Made by a program: the position numbers and the translations under genes. The notes below the pieces were generated by a model that saw only the letters and a program-made list of their open reading frames with translations, made no database searches and had not been told where the DNA came from. 64,000 bases of DNA. Source: Halomonas citrativorans. GTDB lineage: Bacteria; Pseudomonadota; Gammaproteobacteria; Pseudomonadales; Halomonadaceae. This document shows positions 19,274 through 27,555 of this stretch, one piece after another. The stretch covers positions 186,001 through 250,000 of the forward strand of contig NZ_FUKM01000057.1 in the NCBI RefSeq assembly GCF_900163645.1, written 5' to 3'. Numbering within the stretch: the stretch's first letter is position 1; every line of letters starts with the position of its first letter.

Positions 19274-20374
19274 TTAGCGCTTGTGGCCGGTGTTCAACTT
19301 GCGTTCCAGATACTGGCTATAGCGCGACATGCTGAAACAGAAAATCCAGAACACAAACGCGGCAAACACATAGCCTTCCAGCGAAAAGCCCAGCCAGTTG
19401 GAGTCGGAAAGCGCCGCCTGCACGATTCCCAGCAGGTCAAACAGCCCAATGATCATGACCAGCGTGGTGTCTTTAAATAGCGAGATAAACGTATTCACTA
19501 TGCCTGGAATCATCATCTTCAGCGCCTGGGGCAAAACGATCAGGCCCATGCGCTTCCAGTAGGTCATGCCCAGTGCGGCGGCGGCCTCCTCCTGGCCCTT
19601 GGGGATTGCCTGAAGCCCGCCGCGGATGACCTCGGCCATGTAGGCACTTTGAAACAGCGTTAGGCCAATCAGCGCCCGCACCAGGCGGTCAACGCTAATA
19701 CCAGAGGGAAGAAACAGCGGCAGCATCACCGAGGCCATGAATAGCACGGTAATCAACGGTACACCGCGCCAGAACTCGATGAAGATGACGCAGAAGCTCT
19801 TCACGATGGGCATGTTAGAGCGCCGCCCTAGAGCCAGTACGATGCCAATCGGCAGCGCCCCGATCATGCCCACCGACGCCAGTAGCAGGGTCAGCATCAA
19901 GCCGCCCCAGCGGTGGGTGGGCACGCGTGGCAGGTCAAAGTAGCCGCCGTGAAGCAGTACGTAGGCCGCGATGGGAAAGCCCACCAAGGCAAACACGGCT
20001 ACCCAGCGCTTGAGCGGCAGGCGCGGAATGGCAAGCCAGGCGATCAGGGTAAAAAAGCCGCCAAACACAATATTGGCGCGCCAGATTTCCTCTCGCGGGT
20101 AAAGTCCATAGATGAACTGCGTAAAGCGCGCATTAACGAACACCCAACAGGCGCCCTCTCGTGAGCAGTCGTCACGGGTGGTGCCTACCCAGTCGGCGTT
20201 GATGAACGCCCACTGAATGGTCGGTACCAAGAGCAGATACAGAACGTACAGCCCCACCAGCGTAAACAGCGTATTGAGTGGGCTGCTGAACAGGTTGGTG
20301 CGCAGCCAGGCCACGGGCCCCAATGTATTGCTGGGGGCAGGCCGCTGGTCAATCATTGTTTGGTTATGAATCAT
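19274..20374 (-). CDS. aapM: General L-amino acid ABC transporter permease AapM
   Basis: 366 residues, the expected size for AapM. An N-terminal TM near residue 40 precedes a ~100-residue insert; the C-terminal HisM-type permease domain has the EAA loop [25 protein letters not shown]. It is followed by aapP after 35 bp and preceded by aapQ after 20 bp. Confidence 0.93.
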   Translation of the reverse strand: MIHNQTMIDQRPAPSNTLGPVAWLRTNLFSSPLNTLFTLVGLYVLYLLLVPTIQWAFINADWVGTTRDDCSREGACWVFVNARFTQFIYGLYPREEIWRANIVFGGFFTLIAWLAIPRLPLKRWVAVFALVGFPIAAYVLLHGGYFDLPRVPTHRWGGLMLTLLLASVGMIGALPIGIVLALGRRSNMPIVKSFCVIFIEFWRGVPLITVLFMASVMLPLFLPSGISVDRLVRALIGLTLFQSAYMAEVIRGGLQAIPKGQEEAAAALGMTYWKRMGLIVLPQALKMMIPGIVNTFISLFKDTTLVMIIGLFDLLGIVQAALSDSNWLGFSLEGYVFAAFVFWIFCFSMSRYSQYLERKLNTGHKR

Positions 20375-20394
20375 AAAGCTATCCTCACCGGCGC

Positions 20395-21585
20395 CTAGCG
20401 CTCAACCAACGCTACGCGGGCGTTGAACCAGTTCATGAACATGGAAACCAGCAGGCTGATCGTCAGATACACCGCCATGGTCATGGCGATCACCTCAATG
20501 GCCTGTCCCGTTTGATTAAGCGTGGTGCCCGCAAATACGGATACCAGGTCGGGGTAGCCGATGGCCGTGGCAAGCGAAGAGTTCTTGATCAGGTTCAGGT
20601 ACTGGCTGGTGAGTGGTGGGATAATGACCCGCAGTGCCTGTGGAATGACTACCAGGCGCAACACCAGGTTACGCGGCAGGCTCAGCGCTTGGGCGGCTTC
20701 AGTCTGGCCGTGGGAAATGGCCTGAATGCCCGAACGAACAATTTCAGCAATGAACGCGGCGGTATAGATGGAGAGCGCCAGCCACAAAGCCAGAAATTCC
20801 GGGATCACGGTAAAGCCACCGCGGAAGTTGAAGCCGCGCAGTTCCGGAATATCCCAGGTGATCGGTACGCCGGTGGCGACCGTAATCAGCAGTGGCAGAC
20901 CCAGAATCAGTACCAGCGATATCCACCCGGCAGGGACTCGTTTACCGGTTGCCTCTTGGCGGCGCTTGTTCCAGACACACAGCGCAATACTGGCGATAAT
21001 CGCGACGATAAAGGTCGCTGGAATCATCCCAAAGCCTGACTCAAAAAGCGGCTCAGGCAGATACAGACCGCGCACGTTAAGAAAAATAACCTCGCCAAAC
21101 GAGAGGCTGTCCCTTGCACTGGGTAGCGTGCGCAGCACGGCGAAGTACCAGAAAAAAATCTGTAGCAGTAACGGGATATTGCGGAAAGTTTCGATATAGG
21201 CGGTGGCCAGGCGTGCCAGTAGCCAGTTGGGCGACAGGCGTGAAATACCGACAATAAAGCCAATCAGCGTCGCGGCCACCACTCCAAAAGCGCCTACCAA
21301 TAGCGTATTGAGCAAGCCCACCAAAAAGGTGCGGCCGTAAGTATCCTGAGAGGAGTAATCAATCAGGCTTTGTACGATACCAAAGCCTGCGGTGTTATTT
21401 AAAAAGCCAAAACCGGTGGTGATACCCCGGGCGGATAGGTTGTCCTGAGTATTGCCGACGATATACAGCAAAAATACGACAACGGCTGCCGTTAAAAGCA
21501 GCTGAAAAACAAGTGCGCGCTTGGCACGGTCTCGCCAAAACGGTGGCTTGTGGCCAGCGGGGCGAGTGTTTGGTCTTATGGACAT
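20395..21585 (-). CDS. aapQ: General L-amino acid ABC transporter permease AapQ
   Basis: 396 residues from ATG 21585 (GGAG upstream); a TTG ten codons earlier is less likely. It has a long family-specific segment between the first TM pair (FNNTAGFGIVQSLIDYSS) and the permease core. The EAA loop is QTEAAQALSLPRNLVLRLVVIPQALR. It forms the heterodimeric channel with AapM. Confidence 0.93.
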   Translation of the reverse strand: MSIRPNTRPAGHKPPFWRDRAKRALVFQLLLTAAVVVFLLYIVGNTQDNLSARGITTGFGFLNNTAGFGIVQSLIDYSSQDTYGRTFLVGLLNTLLVGAFGVVAATLIGFIVGISRLSPNWLLARLATAYIETFRNIPLLLQIFFWYFAVLRTLPSARDSLSFGEVIFLNVRGLYLPEPLFESGFGMIPATFIVAIIASIALCVWNKRRQEATGKRVPAGWISLVLILGLPLLITVATGVPITWDIPELRGFNFRGGFTVIPEFLALWLALSIYTAAFIAEIVRSGIQAISHGQTEAAQALSLPRNLVLRLVVIPQALRVIIPPLTSQYLNLIKNSSLATAIGYPDLVSVFAGTTLNQTGQAIEVIAMTMAVYLTISLLVSMFMNWFNARVALVER

Positions 21586-21673
21586 GGGTGGCGTCTCCGC
21601 TACACGGAAGGTCAATCAAATGGCCCGCCTGCACTCATCTGATAAGCGCGACGGGCCGGGTCAAGCGAGACGC

Positions 21674-22699
21674 TTAGCGAATCGGCGGTGCGTATTGGAA
21701 ACCACCCTGGTTCCATAACGCGTTGGCACCGCGTTCAATCTCAAGCGGTGAGTCCATGCCAACGTTGCGCTCAAAGCTTTCGGAGTAGTTACCGACCTGG
21801 CTAATAATGTTGTAAGCCCAGTCAGCGTCAAGCCCCATACCTTCACCGTAGTTACCGTCCTGGCCAAGCAGGCGGGCGATGTCAGGATTTTCAGAGTTCA
21901 CCATTTCGTCCACATTTTCGCTGGTCACGCCGTACTCTTCAGCATTCAGCATGGAAAACAGTGACCATTTCACGATATTGAACCAGGTGTCATCGCCTTG
22001 GCGAACCACCGGGCCCAGCGGCTCCTTGGAAATGATATCGGGCAGGATGACGGCGCCATCCGGGTCATCTAACTGAATGCGCAGCGCCGCCAGTTGAGAA
22101 GTATCCGAGGTTAGAACGTCACAGCGGCCAGCCTGGAAGCCGCCCACGGTCTGCTCTGAGGTATCAAACACGATAGGATCAAATTCCATATCGTTGGCCC
22201 GGAAGTAATCGGCCACGTTAAGTTCGGTGGTAGTGCCCGTTTGGATACAGATCGCCGCGCCGTCCAGCTCATCAGCGCCGCTGATGCCCAGGTCACGGCT
22301 AACCATAAAGCCGATACCGTCGTAGAAGTTGACGCCTGCGAAGTTCAGACCCAGCGTGGTATCGCGCGTGGTGGTCCAGGTCGTGTTACGAGAAAGCAAA
22401 TCGACTTCGCCAGACTGCAGCGCAGTGAAACGCTCAACGGCGTTGAGAGAGATGTAGTTGACGGCATCCGCATCACCCAGCACGGCAGCGGCGACCGCAC
22501 GGCAAACATCGACATCCAGCCCTTGCCAGTTGCCATCACCATCGGGTGCCGAAAAGCCTGGCAAACCGTCGCTGACGCCACACTGCACGGCTCCACGCTC
22601 AATGGTTTCTTCAAGTGTTGCTGCGTTAGCGTTAGTGGCGCCTGTCAGTGTGATGGCGCCTGCAGAGGCCAGTAATACCCAGTGTTTCTTATTCAACAT
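21674..22699 (-). CDS. aapJ: General L-amino acid-binding periplasmic protein AapJ
   Basis: 341 residues. The signal peptide ends TNANA before ATLEET. Family features: GLPGFSAPDGDGNWQGLDVD, VCRAVAAAVLGD, and the ligand-binding RNTTWTTTRD segment. It captures L-amino acids for AapQMP. A near-consensus sigma54 promoter and an NtrC-like dyad lie upstream. A second, divergent copy lies at 27556-28566 on the far side of an unrecognised gene cluster. Confidence 0.95.
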   Translation of the reverse strand: MLNKKHWVLLASAGAITLTGATNANAATLEETIERGAVQCGVSDGLPGFSAPDGDGNWQGLDVDVCRAVAAAVLGDADAVNYISLNAVERFTALQSGEVDLLSRNTTWTTTRDTTLGLNFAGVNFYDGIGFMVSRDLGISGADELDGAAICIQTGTTTELNVADYFRANDMEFDPIVFDTSEQTVGGFQAGRCDVLTSDTSQLAALRIQLDDPDGAVILPDIISKEPLGPVVRQGDDTWFNIVKWSLFSMLNAEEYGVTSENVDEMVNSENPDIARLLGQDGNYGEGMGLDADWAYNIISQVGNYSESFERNVGMDSPLEIERGANALWNQGGFQYAPPIR

Positions 22700-22757
22700 G
22701 GTAATTCCCTTCCTCGATTAATATTGTTATGCATGCGAAGGCATGACATATAAAGCT

Positions 22758-22773
22758 AGCAAGGAAGATGCCA
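22758..22773 (-). promoter_or_regulatory. Sigma54 promoter of aapJQMP
   Basis: On the minus strand TGGCATCTTCCTTGCT matches TGGCAY-N5-TTGCW fully, with GG-N10-GC spacing, about 59 bp before aapJ. This implies RpoN-dependent transcription. Confidence 0.82.
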
Positions 22774-22867
22774 ACATGGGTACAACGCCAAATTCAGCGC
22801 TTTTCAACGCAAAGTGGCCCAGCTTCTACGAAAGTTTAGGTGCAAAAAAATAGAAACGGTTGCCGCC

Positions 22868-22884
22868 TGCGCTGTTTTGGTGCG
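22868..22884. promoter_or_regulatory. NtrC-like enhancer site upstream of aapJ
   Basis: TGCGCTGTTTTGGTGCG agrees with TGCACCATTTTGGTGCA at 13 of 17 positions. It lies about 95 bp upstream of the sigma54 promoter, the usual enhancer distance. Confidence 0.6.
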
Positions 22885-22933
22885 CGCCATGTTATTTGTT
22901 TTCTTTTTTATAGATGGTGGCTGCTTTATCTTA

Positions 22934-23932
22934 CTAACGCTCTTGCGAGTCTTTCTGCTCAAGATTACGCAGCGCCATCTTTAACAGGCTCATGCCTTCT
23001 TCTTCGTTTTTAATCAGCGTTTGGATATCGATACTGCGCAACACGCCCCCGTCCTCATCGCCCATGACGACGAAAACACTGTCCGGCGATGTTTTAACGC
23101 CATTCGTATAGGCCGGTAATTCAGCAAGATTCCCATTAGCTGCTTGGGCAAGCGTAGCCTCTTCGTAAGCAGCCGATACGCCGCGCCAGGCTCTCTCCGC
23201 CTCTGTCATGCCAGAAACCAATTTGGCATCTACTCGCTTGGCCATGTGACTAGGGTCGGCGCCAGCGTGGCTATCTTCCGCTACATAGGCGTTGTCACGC
23301 AATTCAAACGCCTGGTTTCTGAAATCAGTATCGTTTTCCGTCATCTGTAAAAACGCCAGATAGCGCTCTGCCGACGTAAAATCGCCCGAGTCATCAAAGG
23401 CGATTGTGGAGAGCGAGTGTCTATCCAGTGTGGCAAAAGGGTTTTCGGAAGATGCTTGCGGGTACGGCTCTTCGCTATTATAAAATTTCGACATCAAGTG
23501 GTTTGCCGCCTGCTCGGCGATAGAACGCCGAGTTGTGTCGACGCTGTTCGGGCGCTCCAACAGTATCTCCGCTATATTGCCCGCTTCCTGCTCGACCATT
23601 TCCTGAAGTTGCCCATGTATTTCTTCCAGGAAAGCGTCAAATTCGGCGGGCGAGACGGTTGCTGCATTCTCCTTTGAAAGGAGCCTGGACATCTCCGTCG
23701 CCAGGGAGGAAAGATTGACCACGGCGCTTTTTTCTTCACCCTTGGTCAGAGAAAGGCTGTTGCTAATCCTGGATGAACCTTGTACCAAAGGAGAATCGCC
23801 AGCCTGTAATCCATAATAACTTGGTGAATTGATGTGGCTGGCGCTCATGATGCCGCGCCCTAGCACTTTTTCGTTGTAATGGTTATTGGTATTCAAAAGG
23901 CTGCTGGCATAGGTATAAGAGAGTGTTTTCAT
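22934..23932 (-). CDS. Unrecognised Cys-free protein, cluster member 1
   Basis: 332 residues, no Cys, no signal peptide or membrane segment. The Ser/Asn/Tyr-rich N-terminus (about 60 residues) looks disordered. A motif AVVNLSSLATEMSRLL (residues 70-85) resembles motifs near residue 47 of the other members. The segment TIAFDDSGDFTSAERYLAF (around 175-193) is echoed in the frameshifted member at 26524-27292 (IYDDSGTFTANERRAAW). Helical, charged C-terminus. No family is recognised. A cytoplasmic, possibly type-III-like exported protein is one inference, because Cys-free proteins with disordered N-termini are common among flagellar/T3SS substrates. ATG 23932 has no clear ribosome site; an internal ATG 28 codons in is an alternative start. 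Confidence 0.7.
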   Translation of the reverse strand: MKTLSYTYASSLLNTNNHYNEKVLGRGIMSASHINSPSYYGLQAGDSPLVQGSSRISNSLSLTKGEEKSAVVNLSSLATEMSRLLSKENAATVSPAEFDAFLEEIHGQLQEMVEQEAGNIAEILLERPNSVDTTRRSIAEQAANHLMSKFYNSEEPYPQASSENPFATLDRHSLSTIAFDDSGDFTSAERYLAFLQMTENDTDFRNQAFELRDNAYVAEDSHAGADPSHMAKRVDAKLVSGMTEAERAWRGVSAAYEEATLAQAANGNLAELPAYTNGVKTSPDSVFVVMGDEDGGVLRSIDIQTLIKNEEEGMSLLKMALRNLEQKDSQER

Positions 23933-23966
23933 AATTTGTTTTCGCTTAAAAATTAACGACGAATAG

Positions 23967-23994
23967 TGCCCTCGGCTTTACTAAGCCGAGGGCA
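23967..23994. terminator. Strong hairpin upstream of cluster member 1
   Basis: Perfect 12-bp stem TGCCCTCGGCTT / AAGCCGAGGGCA with loop TACT, 35 bp upstream of the start of the gene at 22934-23932. There is no T-run next to it on either strand. It may be a leader structure of that mRNA or end the upstream transcript. The ~290 bp between it and the small ORF at 24287 are AT-rich, with no other feature seen. Confidence 0.45.
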
Positions 23995-24286
23995 GTCGGT
24001 TATCAGTAGACCGTAAACGTTGCGTTATATTGGTAAGGCTCAGACCATGTTTCCCTACTCAGTCTATCTGTGCAACTAGAGCCGCCTCCCACTCTATTGG
24101 AGCTACTTTAGCGCGGTAAAACACGTTGCGCTGGTTTTCCAAAGTATTTTTCTTTCACCAATACTAAACGGCTCGTTGAGCGATCAAGACGTCGACTATT
24201 TCTTGATGCCTACATAAAGTATCGGCAGGCAAGCTATAAAATTAAGTAAATATTGCAATTTTTTATTGGCTACCGCTAATTTTATT

Positions 24287-24439
24287 TTAATTTCCCGCAT
24301 CCAATATTAGCGCCTGTGAACGTTTCACATAGGTAGCTGCTGCTCGCTCATTTACTGTAATCGATGGCAGGCCTGGTTTTAAAACGCGCTTCTGCAATAT
24401 CTCCGTTGCCTTCCATTCTTTCTCAACCGTTTCCTTCAT
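24287..24439 (-). CDS. Small hypothetical ORF (50 aa) in the Cys-free cluster
   Basis: ATG 24439 to TAA 24287, reading MKETVEKEWKATEIL... and ending LILDAGN. It is charged, without Cys or a membrane segment. It lies between cluster members 2 and 1, the same relative place as the 55-aa and 35-aa ORFs after members 3 and 4. No good ribosome site is visible. It may be real or chance; the only support is the repeated large-small gene pattern. Confidence 0.25.
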   Translation of the reverse strand: MKETVEKEWKATEILQKRVLKPGLPSITVNERAAATYVKRSQALILDAGN

Positions 24440-24466
24440 AAGCTATTTAAGAGTTAGTAGTTACAG

Positions 24467-25384
24467 CTATTTAGTCGCTGGAGGTTTCAGCCAATCAAAT
24501 AATTTCATTATAAGGCTGCGTTCAGTGGGTTTTTCATCGTTCTTGCCAATAAAAGCCTCAAGCAGACTTTGATTAAGCTGCTGAGGGAGTGCTTTGGCAT
24601 CGGCTACGAGTGCTTCGCGTGACGTATCTTTCACCGCATTGGAAGTGTCTCGGGGAATATTGAGCGTCACCTCATCCGCTGTATGCATGATGTAGTTGTT
24701 TTCGTTATAAGCAAAGGTGGAGAACTTCGGGTCGAGTGGGATGGTGTCGTTGCCCTTGGTTGAAAATCTAGAAACCATTTGCTCAAGAAACTCAAAATCG
24801 CTGCTGTGAGTAAAGCCATAGCCTGGATCAAGAATGTAATTCAGAAAACCTTTGTCTAACCTTGTAGAGCTAATATCGCCGCTGCTTTGAATGCGTTCTA
24901 CAGTAGCCGCATCTTCATCGGTAAAGCTGGCGGTTCTTACTCGACCTTCTAGATCATAACTACTACCGTTATTAAAGTTTGTTACCGCTGCGCCATCATT
25001 ACGTTTCCGGTACTGCCCAAGGTCCATTGCTAGCCTGTCCACGTGTTTTAGGTCTGCCCCTTGCTCCTGAGAAAACTCATACATGTCTGCCAGTAGATTT
25101 CGATCATCCTGAGTCAGGAAATTATGAGGGAGCATCATGCCGAACTCATTCATACCCTTAGAGCCCGGCAGCACAGGTGGTTCACTAGTGATGTCTTCAG
25201 TAAGAAAAAGCCGTGACAATAATAAGGCTTTTCCACTTAGGGAGACGCTAGTGCTTTCGCTAGGCTGGGGCATCCTAACGTCATTGGTACGCTTGCTACT
25301 GTTAACGACACCGATACCATCCTGGGTGTTGGATACTTGCTTAGCTCCTTGATTGTATGTAGAAATCGAGACTTCGACTTTCAT
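24467..25384 (-). CDS. Unrecognised Cys-free protein, cluster member 2
   Basis: 305 residues, no Cys, no signal peptide or TM. It starts after AGAGAG. The N-terminal 45 residues are Ser/Thr/Asn/Gln-rich. Then comes TSVSLSGKALLLSRLFLTED (residues 45-64), a V-x-L-S-x-x-A-x-x-x-S-R motif that resembles the V-x-L-S-x-x-A helix of FlgM-like and other flagellar-exported proteins. The middle is acidic and helical, with TQDDRNLLADMYEFSQEQG. The C-terminus KLFDWLKPPATK is basic. The function is unknown. A 55-aa ORF and cluster member 3 lie upstream in the same direction. Confidence 0.72.
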   Translation of the reverse strand: MKVEVSISTYNQGAKQVSNTQDGIGVVNSSKRTNDVRMPQPSESTSVSLSGKALLLSRLFLTEDITSEPPVLPGSKGMNEFGMMLPHNFLTQDDRNLLADMYEFSQEQGADLKHVDRLAMDLGQYRKRNDGAAVTNFNNGSSYDLEGRVRTASFTDEDAATVERIQSSGDISSTRLDKGFLNYILDPGYGFTHSSDFEFLEQMVSRFSTKGNDTIPLDPKFSTFAYNENNYIMHTADEVTLNIPRDTSNAVKDTSREALVADAKALPQQLNQSLLEAFIGKNDEKPTERSLIMKLFDWLKPPATK

Positions 25385-25440
25385 CGTTCAATCTCTCTGG
25401 CATGCAACCTCTCCGTATTCGGGGAGACTGGTATGAGTTC

Positions 25441-25608
25441 TTAATAAGCATAATGGAAGCTGGCTATAATTTTGTCTGCAGGTTGTATAACATTTCTTCC
25501 ACCATTAACTTGATGAGAAATAGTTACTTTAGCACCATTGCCAAATCGCCGGTTATTGAAGTTATTAATTGTTCCAGATGAATTTGGCGGGTTAGCTTCT
25601 TCAAGCAT
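25441..25608 (-). CDS. Small protein (55 aa) overlapping cluster member 3
   Basis: ATG 25608 overlaps the last 8 bp of the gene at 25601-26314, including its TGA, so translational coupling is likely. It reads MLEEANPPNSSGTINNF... and ends FHYAY, with alternating polar/hydrophobic strands (AKVTISHQVN, KIIASFHYAY) suggesting a small beta protein. Cys-free. Below usual gene-caller length limits. Not recognised. Confidence 0.5.
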   Translation of the reverse strand: MLEEANPPNSSGTINNFNNRRFGNGAKVTISHQVNGGRNVIQPADKIIASFHYAY

Positions 25609-26314
25609 TGTCTATCTCGCCGTTATCACTAATCCGCTTGGCTTTTTCAGCATCTTCCAATTCTTGAAGAAGAAGGGCCAGTTTCAGCTCTTCGGGCAAC
25701 TCAATCTCTTTCTCTTCCCGCCCTGACAGTTGCTTGGCAAGTTCAGAAAGTTCGACATGAAAGCTTTGGCTATCCCCCTTTGCAACGGCCCTATCCAAAT
25801 CCTGTTGTGCAAAGACTTGGGAAGAGACAGTTTCGCCGGTGATGGGGGAAGCATTAGCGATAGCTGCCACCAGCTTCATTGCGCCAATCGCGATATGCCG
25901 CGTTGCAGGTAAATCAGCATATTTGGGTAGTGTTTGCCGCTGATACTCAAGTTGGTTGTACTTAACGTCGCGGTTGATTTCATTGCCTCCGATTGGAGAG
26001 GAGAACTCCGCTGGCCCAAGGCTTGTACCAATCACTCCCTGTGGAGTCTCTAAGCCAGCCTCACGCAAGCGACGACTCATGGTCGACATCTCGCTAATAC
26101 TGGCATCCTTGACGTTGAGATCCTTCACGATACCCATGAAAGTGTCATAATCTTTTTGGCTAAGCACGCCGCCCAGTAAACCTTCATCCCCTGTTTTTTC
26201 ACCTACCTTGATGGTGAAGTTTTCATATCTTGCAGGGTCAAGCAACGTTCCACGACTCATGCTCGCATTCAAATTGCTGAGCATTGAGGCAACAGCCGAT
26301 GTATTTGAGATCAT
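25601..26314 (-). CDS. Unrecognised Cys-free protein, cluster member 3
   Basis: 237 residues, no Cys, no TM. A good AGGAAAACAACC ribosome site precedes ATG 26314. N-terminus MISNTSAVASMLSNLNASMSR is Ser/Asn-rich with a degenerate LS-x-x-x-x-x-x-SR motif. The centre has VLSQKDYDTFMGIVKDLNVKD; the C-terminus is strongly charged helix (REEKEIELPEELKLALLLQELED). Same orientation as its neighbours, probably an operon from 27292 downward. Function unknown. Confidence 0.72.
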   Translation of the reverse strand: MISNTSAVASMLSNLNASMSRGTLLDPARYENFTIKVGEKTGDEGLLGGVLSQKDYDTFMGIVKDLNVKDASISEMSTMSRRLREAGLETPQGVIGTSLGPAEFSSPIGGNEINRDVKYNQLEYQRQTLPKYADLPATRHIAIGAMKLVAAIANASPITGETVSSQVFAQQDLDRAVAKGDSQSFHVELSELAKQLSGREEKEIELPEELKLALLLQELEDAEKAKRISDNGEIDNA

Positions 26315-26373
26315 GGTTGTTTTCCTAGGTTAACAGTATATCTGTTTGGTGCTTTTCATTAATAACTTAAGGC

Positions 26374-26481
26374 TCATCGGATAGGAAAAAAGCTAATAGT
26401 AGGAATACTCCCAGTCATAGACCAATTTCGCACTGTATTATCTTCAATCCGATATCTATATTTACCGGTAGGCATGGGCAT
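26374..26481 (-). CDS. Very small ORF (35 aa) after cluster member 4
   Basis: ATG 26481 to TGA 26374, MPMPTGKYRYRIEDNT... ending SFFPIR. The open frame actually continues upstream, in phase, to the stop of the frameshifted member at 26524, so it could also be a severed C-terminal extension of that protein. Tyr/Arg/Ser-rich, strand-like. It occupies the same position relative to a large neighbour as the 55-aa ORF. Weak evidence. Confidence 0.25.
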   Translation of the reverse strand: MPMPTGKYRYRIEDNTVRNWSMTGSIPTISFFPIR

Positions 26482-26523
26482 GAAGGCTCGTGTGGCTTGC
26501 CTCGCATTTACTATTATCTCTTT

Positions 26524-27292
26524 TCAACTAATCGTTGAGTTTGCAAAGCGTTTACCAAGGTTAGCGAAGTCTTCACTGGACATTAATATTTCAAAAATAT
26601 CTTCAGGAGCCCCTTTGCCTTCGGCGCGGTGGGTCATAAAGTTGAAATCCATCTCGATCAGGTGTTCAAGGCGTGGGGCATAGAAATCGGGGTATTGTGC
26701 CTGCATGATAGGGGGCAGCTCGTTGTAATTCCCCAGCACTTCTTTGAAAAATTCGGTCATCTTGCCAGTTTGGCTGTACTCCAGCTGGCCTCGAGCAACA
26801 ACCGCCTGTTTCCATGCGGTTTCTTGTGCACGTCCCTCTAGCCAAGCCGCCCGTCGCTCATTGGCCGTAAATGTGCCGCTATCATCATAAATAACCAATG
26901 CTAGTGGCCGCTAAAGGGGTTGCTACCTCTGCCGCTGACAAATGAGGTGGCTTGTTTTGCTCTTTCCAGTAGTTCGGGATCATCGGTGTCAGGTACTTCA
27001 GCATCATATTTTGCCCGGTGAAGATGAAAGTCCCGAACGATTGGCTGAGCAGTGCATCGGCTTTTTGCCCTAACGCTTTACGATCCAGGCTGGCATCACG
27101 CTCTTCCGCACGCAGGGCGCTGTCACTTAACTGCTGGGCCAACGTGGAAAGTTGGCTTGATGGCTTTGATGAGCTAGAAGAAGGTGCTGTGTTCTGCCCC
27201 TGCACGGCTTTAGTCGCTGACACGCCTTGAGTACGGCTATCAGACGTTGTTTGAGAAACCACCGGAGTAGATGGCCCGATACCCATTGTCAT
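26524..27292 (-). pseudogene. Unrecognised Cys-free protein, cluster member 4, frameshifted
   Basis: A perfect AAGGAGG ribosome site precedes ATG 27292. Frame 1 gives 135 residues with a Ser-rich N-terminus and the motif QLSTLAQQLSDSALRAEERD (residues 47-66), then stops at 26885. Frame 2 (+1) continues from about 26910 to 26524 with IYDDSGTFTANERRAAWLEG and ends FANSTIS. Joining them gives about 255 residues in line with cluster member 1, whose DDSG segment has the same order relative to the N-terminal motif. The second half has only a TTG and no ribosome site. It is therefore one gene broken by a one-base shift near 26885-26925, or a sequencing error there. No canonical -1 slippery site leads into frame 2. 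Confidence 0.65.
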
Positions 27293-27515
27293 TGCGAGAC
27301 CTCCTTGCCGCTTTGTTTAGCTGCCATCAATATGTGGCCGATGGTAGTGTCTTGGATGCTTACTATTGTTTGATGCTTAGAATAATAATCGGCGGTAGGA
27401 ATCAAATCATTAATTATATTTTGTTTTTTTCGGCTTCTTGGGTAATCCTCCCTTTCTAACGAAGTTCAAGAGTAGTTCTCAGACCACGATGGCCAGCACC
27501 TTTCACATTGCTAAA

Positions 27516-27548
27516 TGGCATTGGCCGCCCTTGGGGTGGCCAATGCCA
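27516..27548 (-). terminator. Hairpin at the end of the orphan binding-protein gene
   Basis: An 11-bp perfect stem (TGGCATTGGCC / GGCCAATGCCA), extended by GCCC/GGGT pairs to 15 bp, 7 bp past the stop at 27556. The following minus-strand sequence is TTTAGC, a weak U-tract. Confidence 0.7.
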
Positions 27549-27555
27549 GAAGATG

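Noticed and set aside
26900..26930. Possible programmed -1 frameshift (C CCT TTA heptamer) in cluster member 4
   Set aside because: The heptamer fits the slippery pattern, but a -1 shift meets TAG within four codons; the continuing frame is +1. Simple mutation or sequencing error is more likely.
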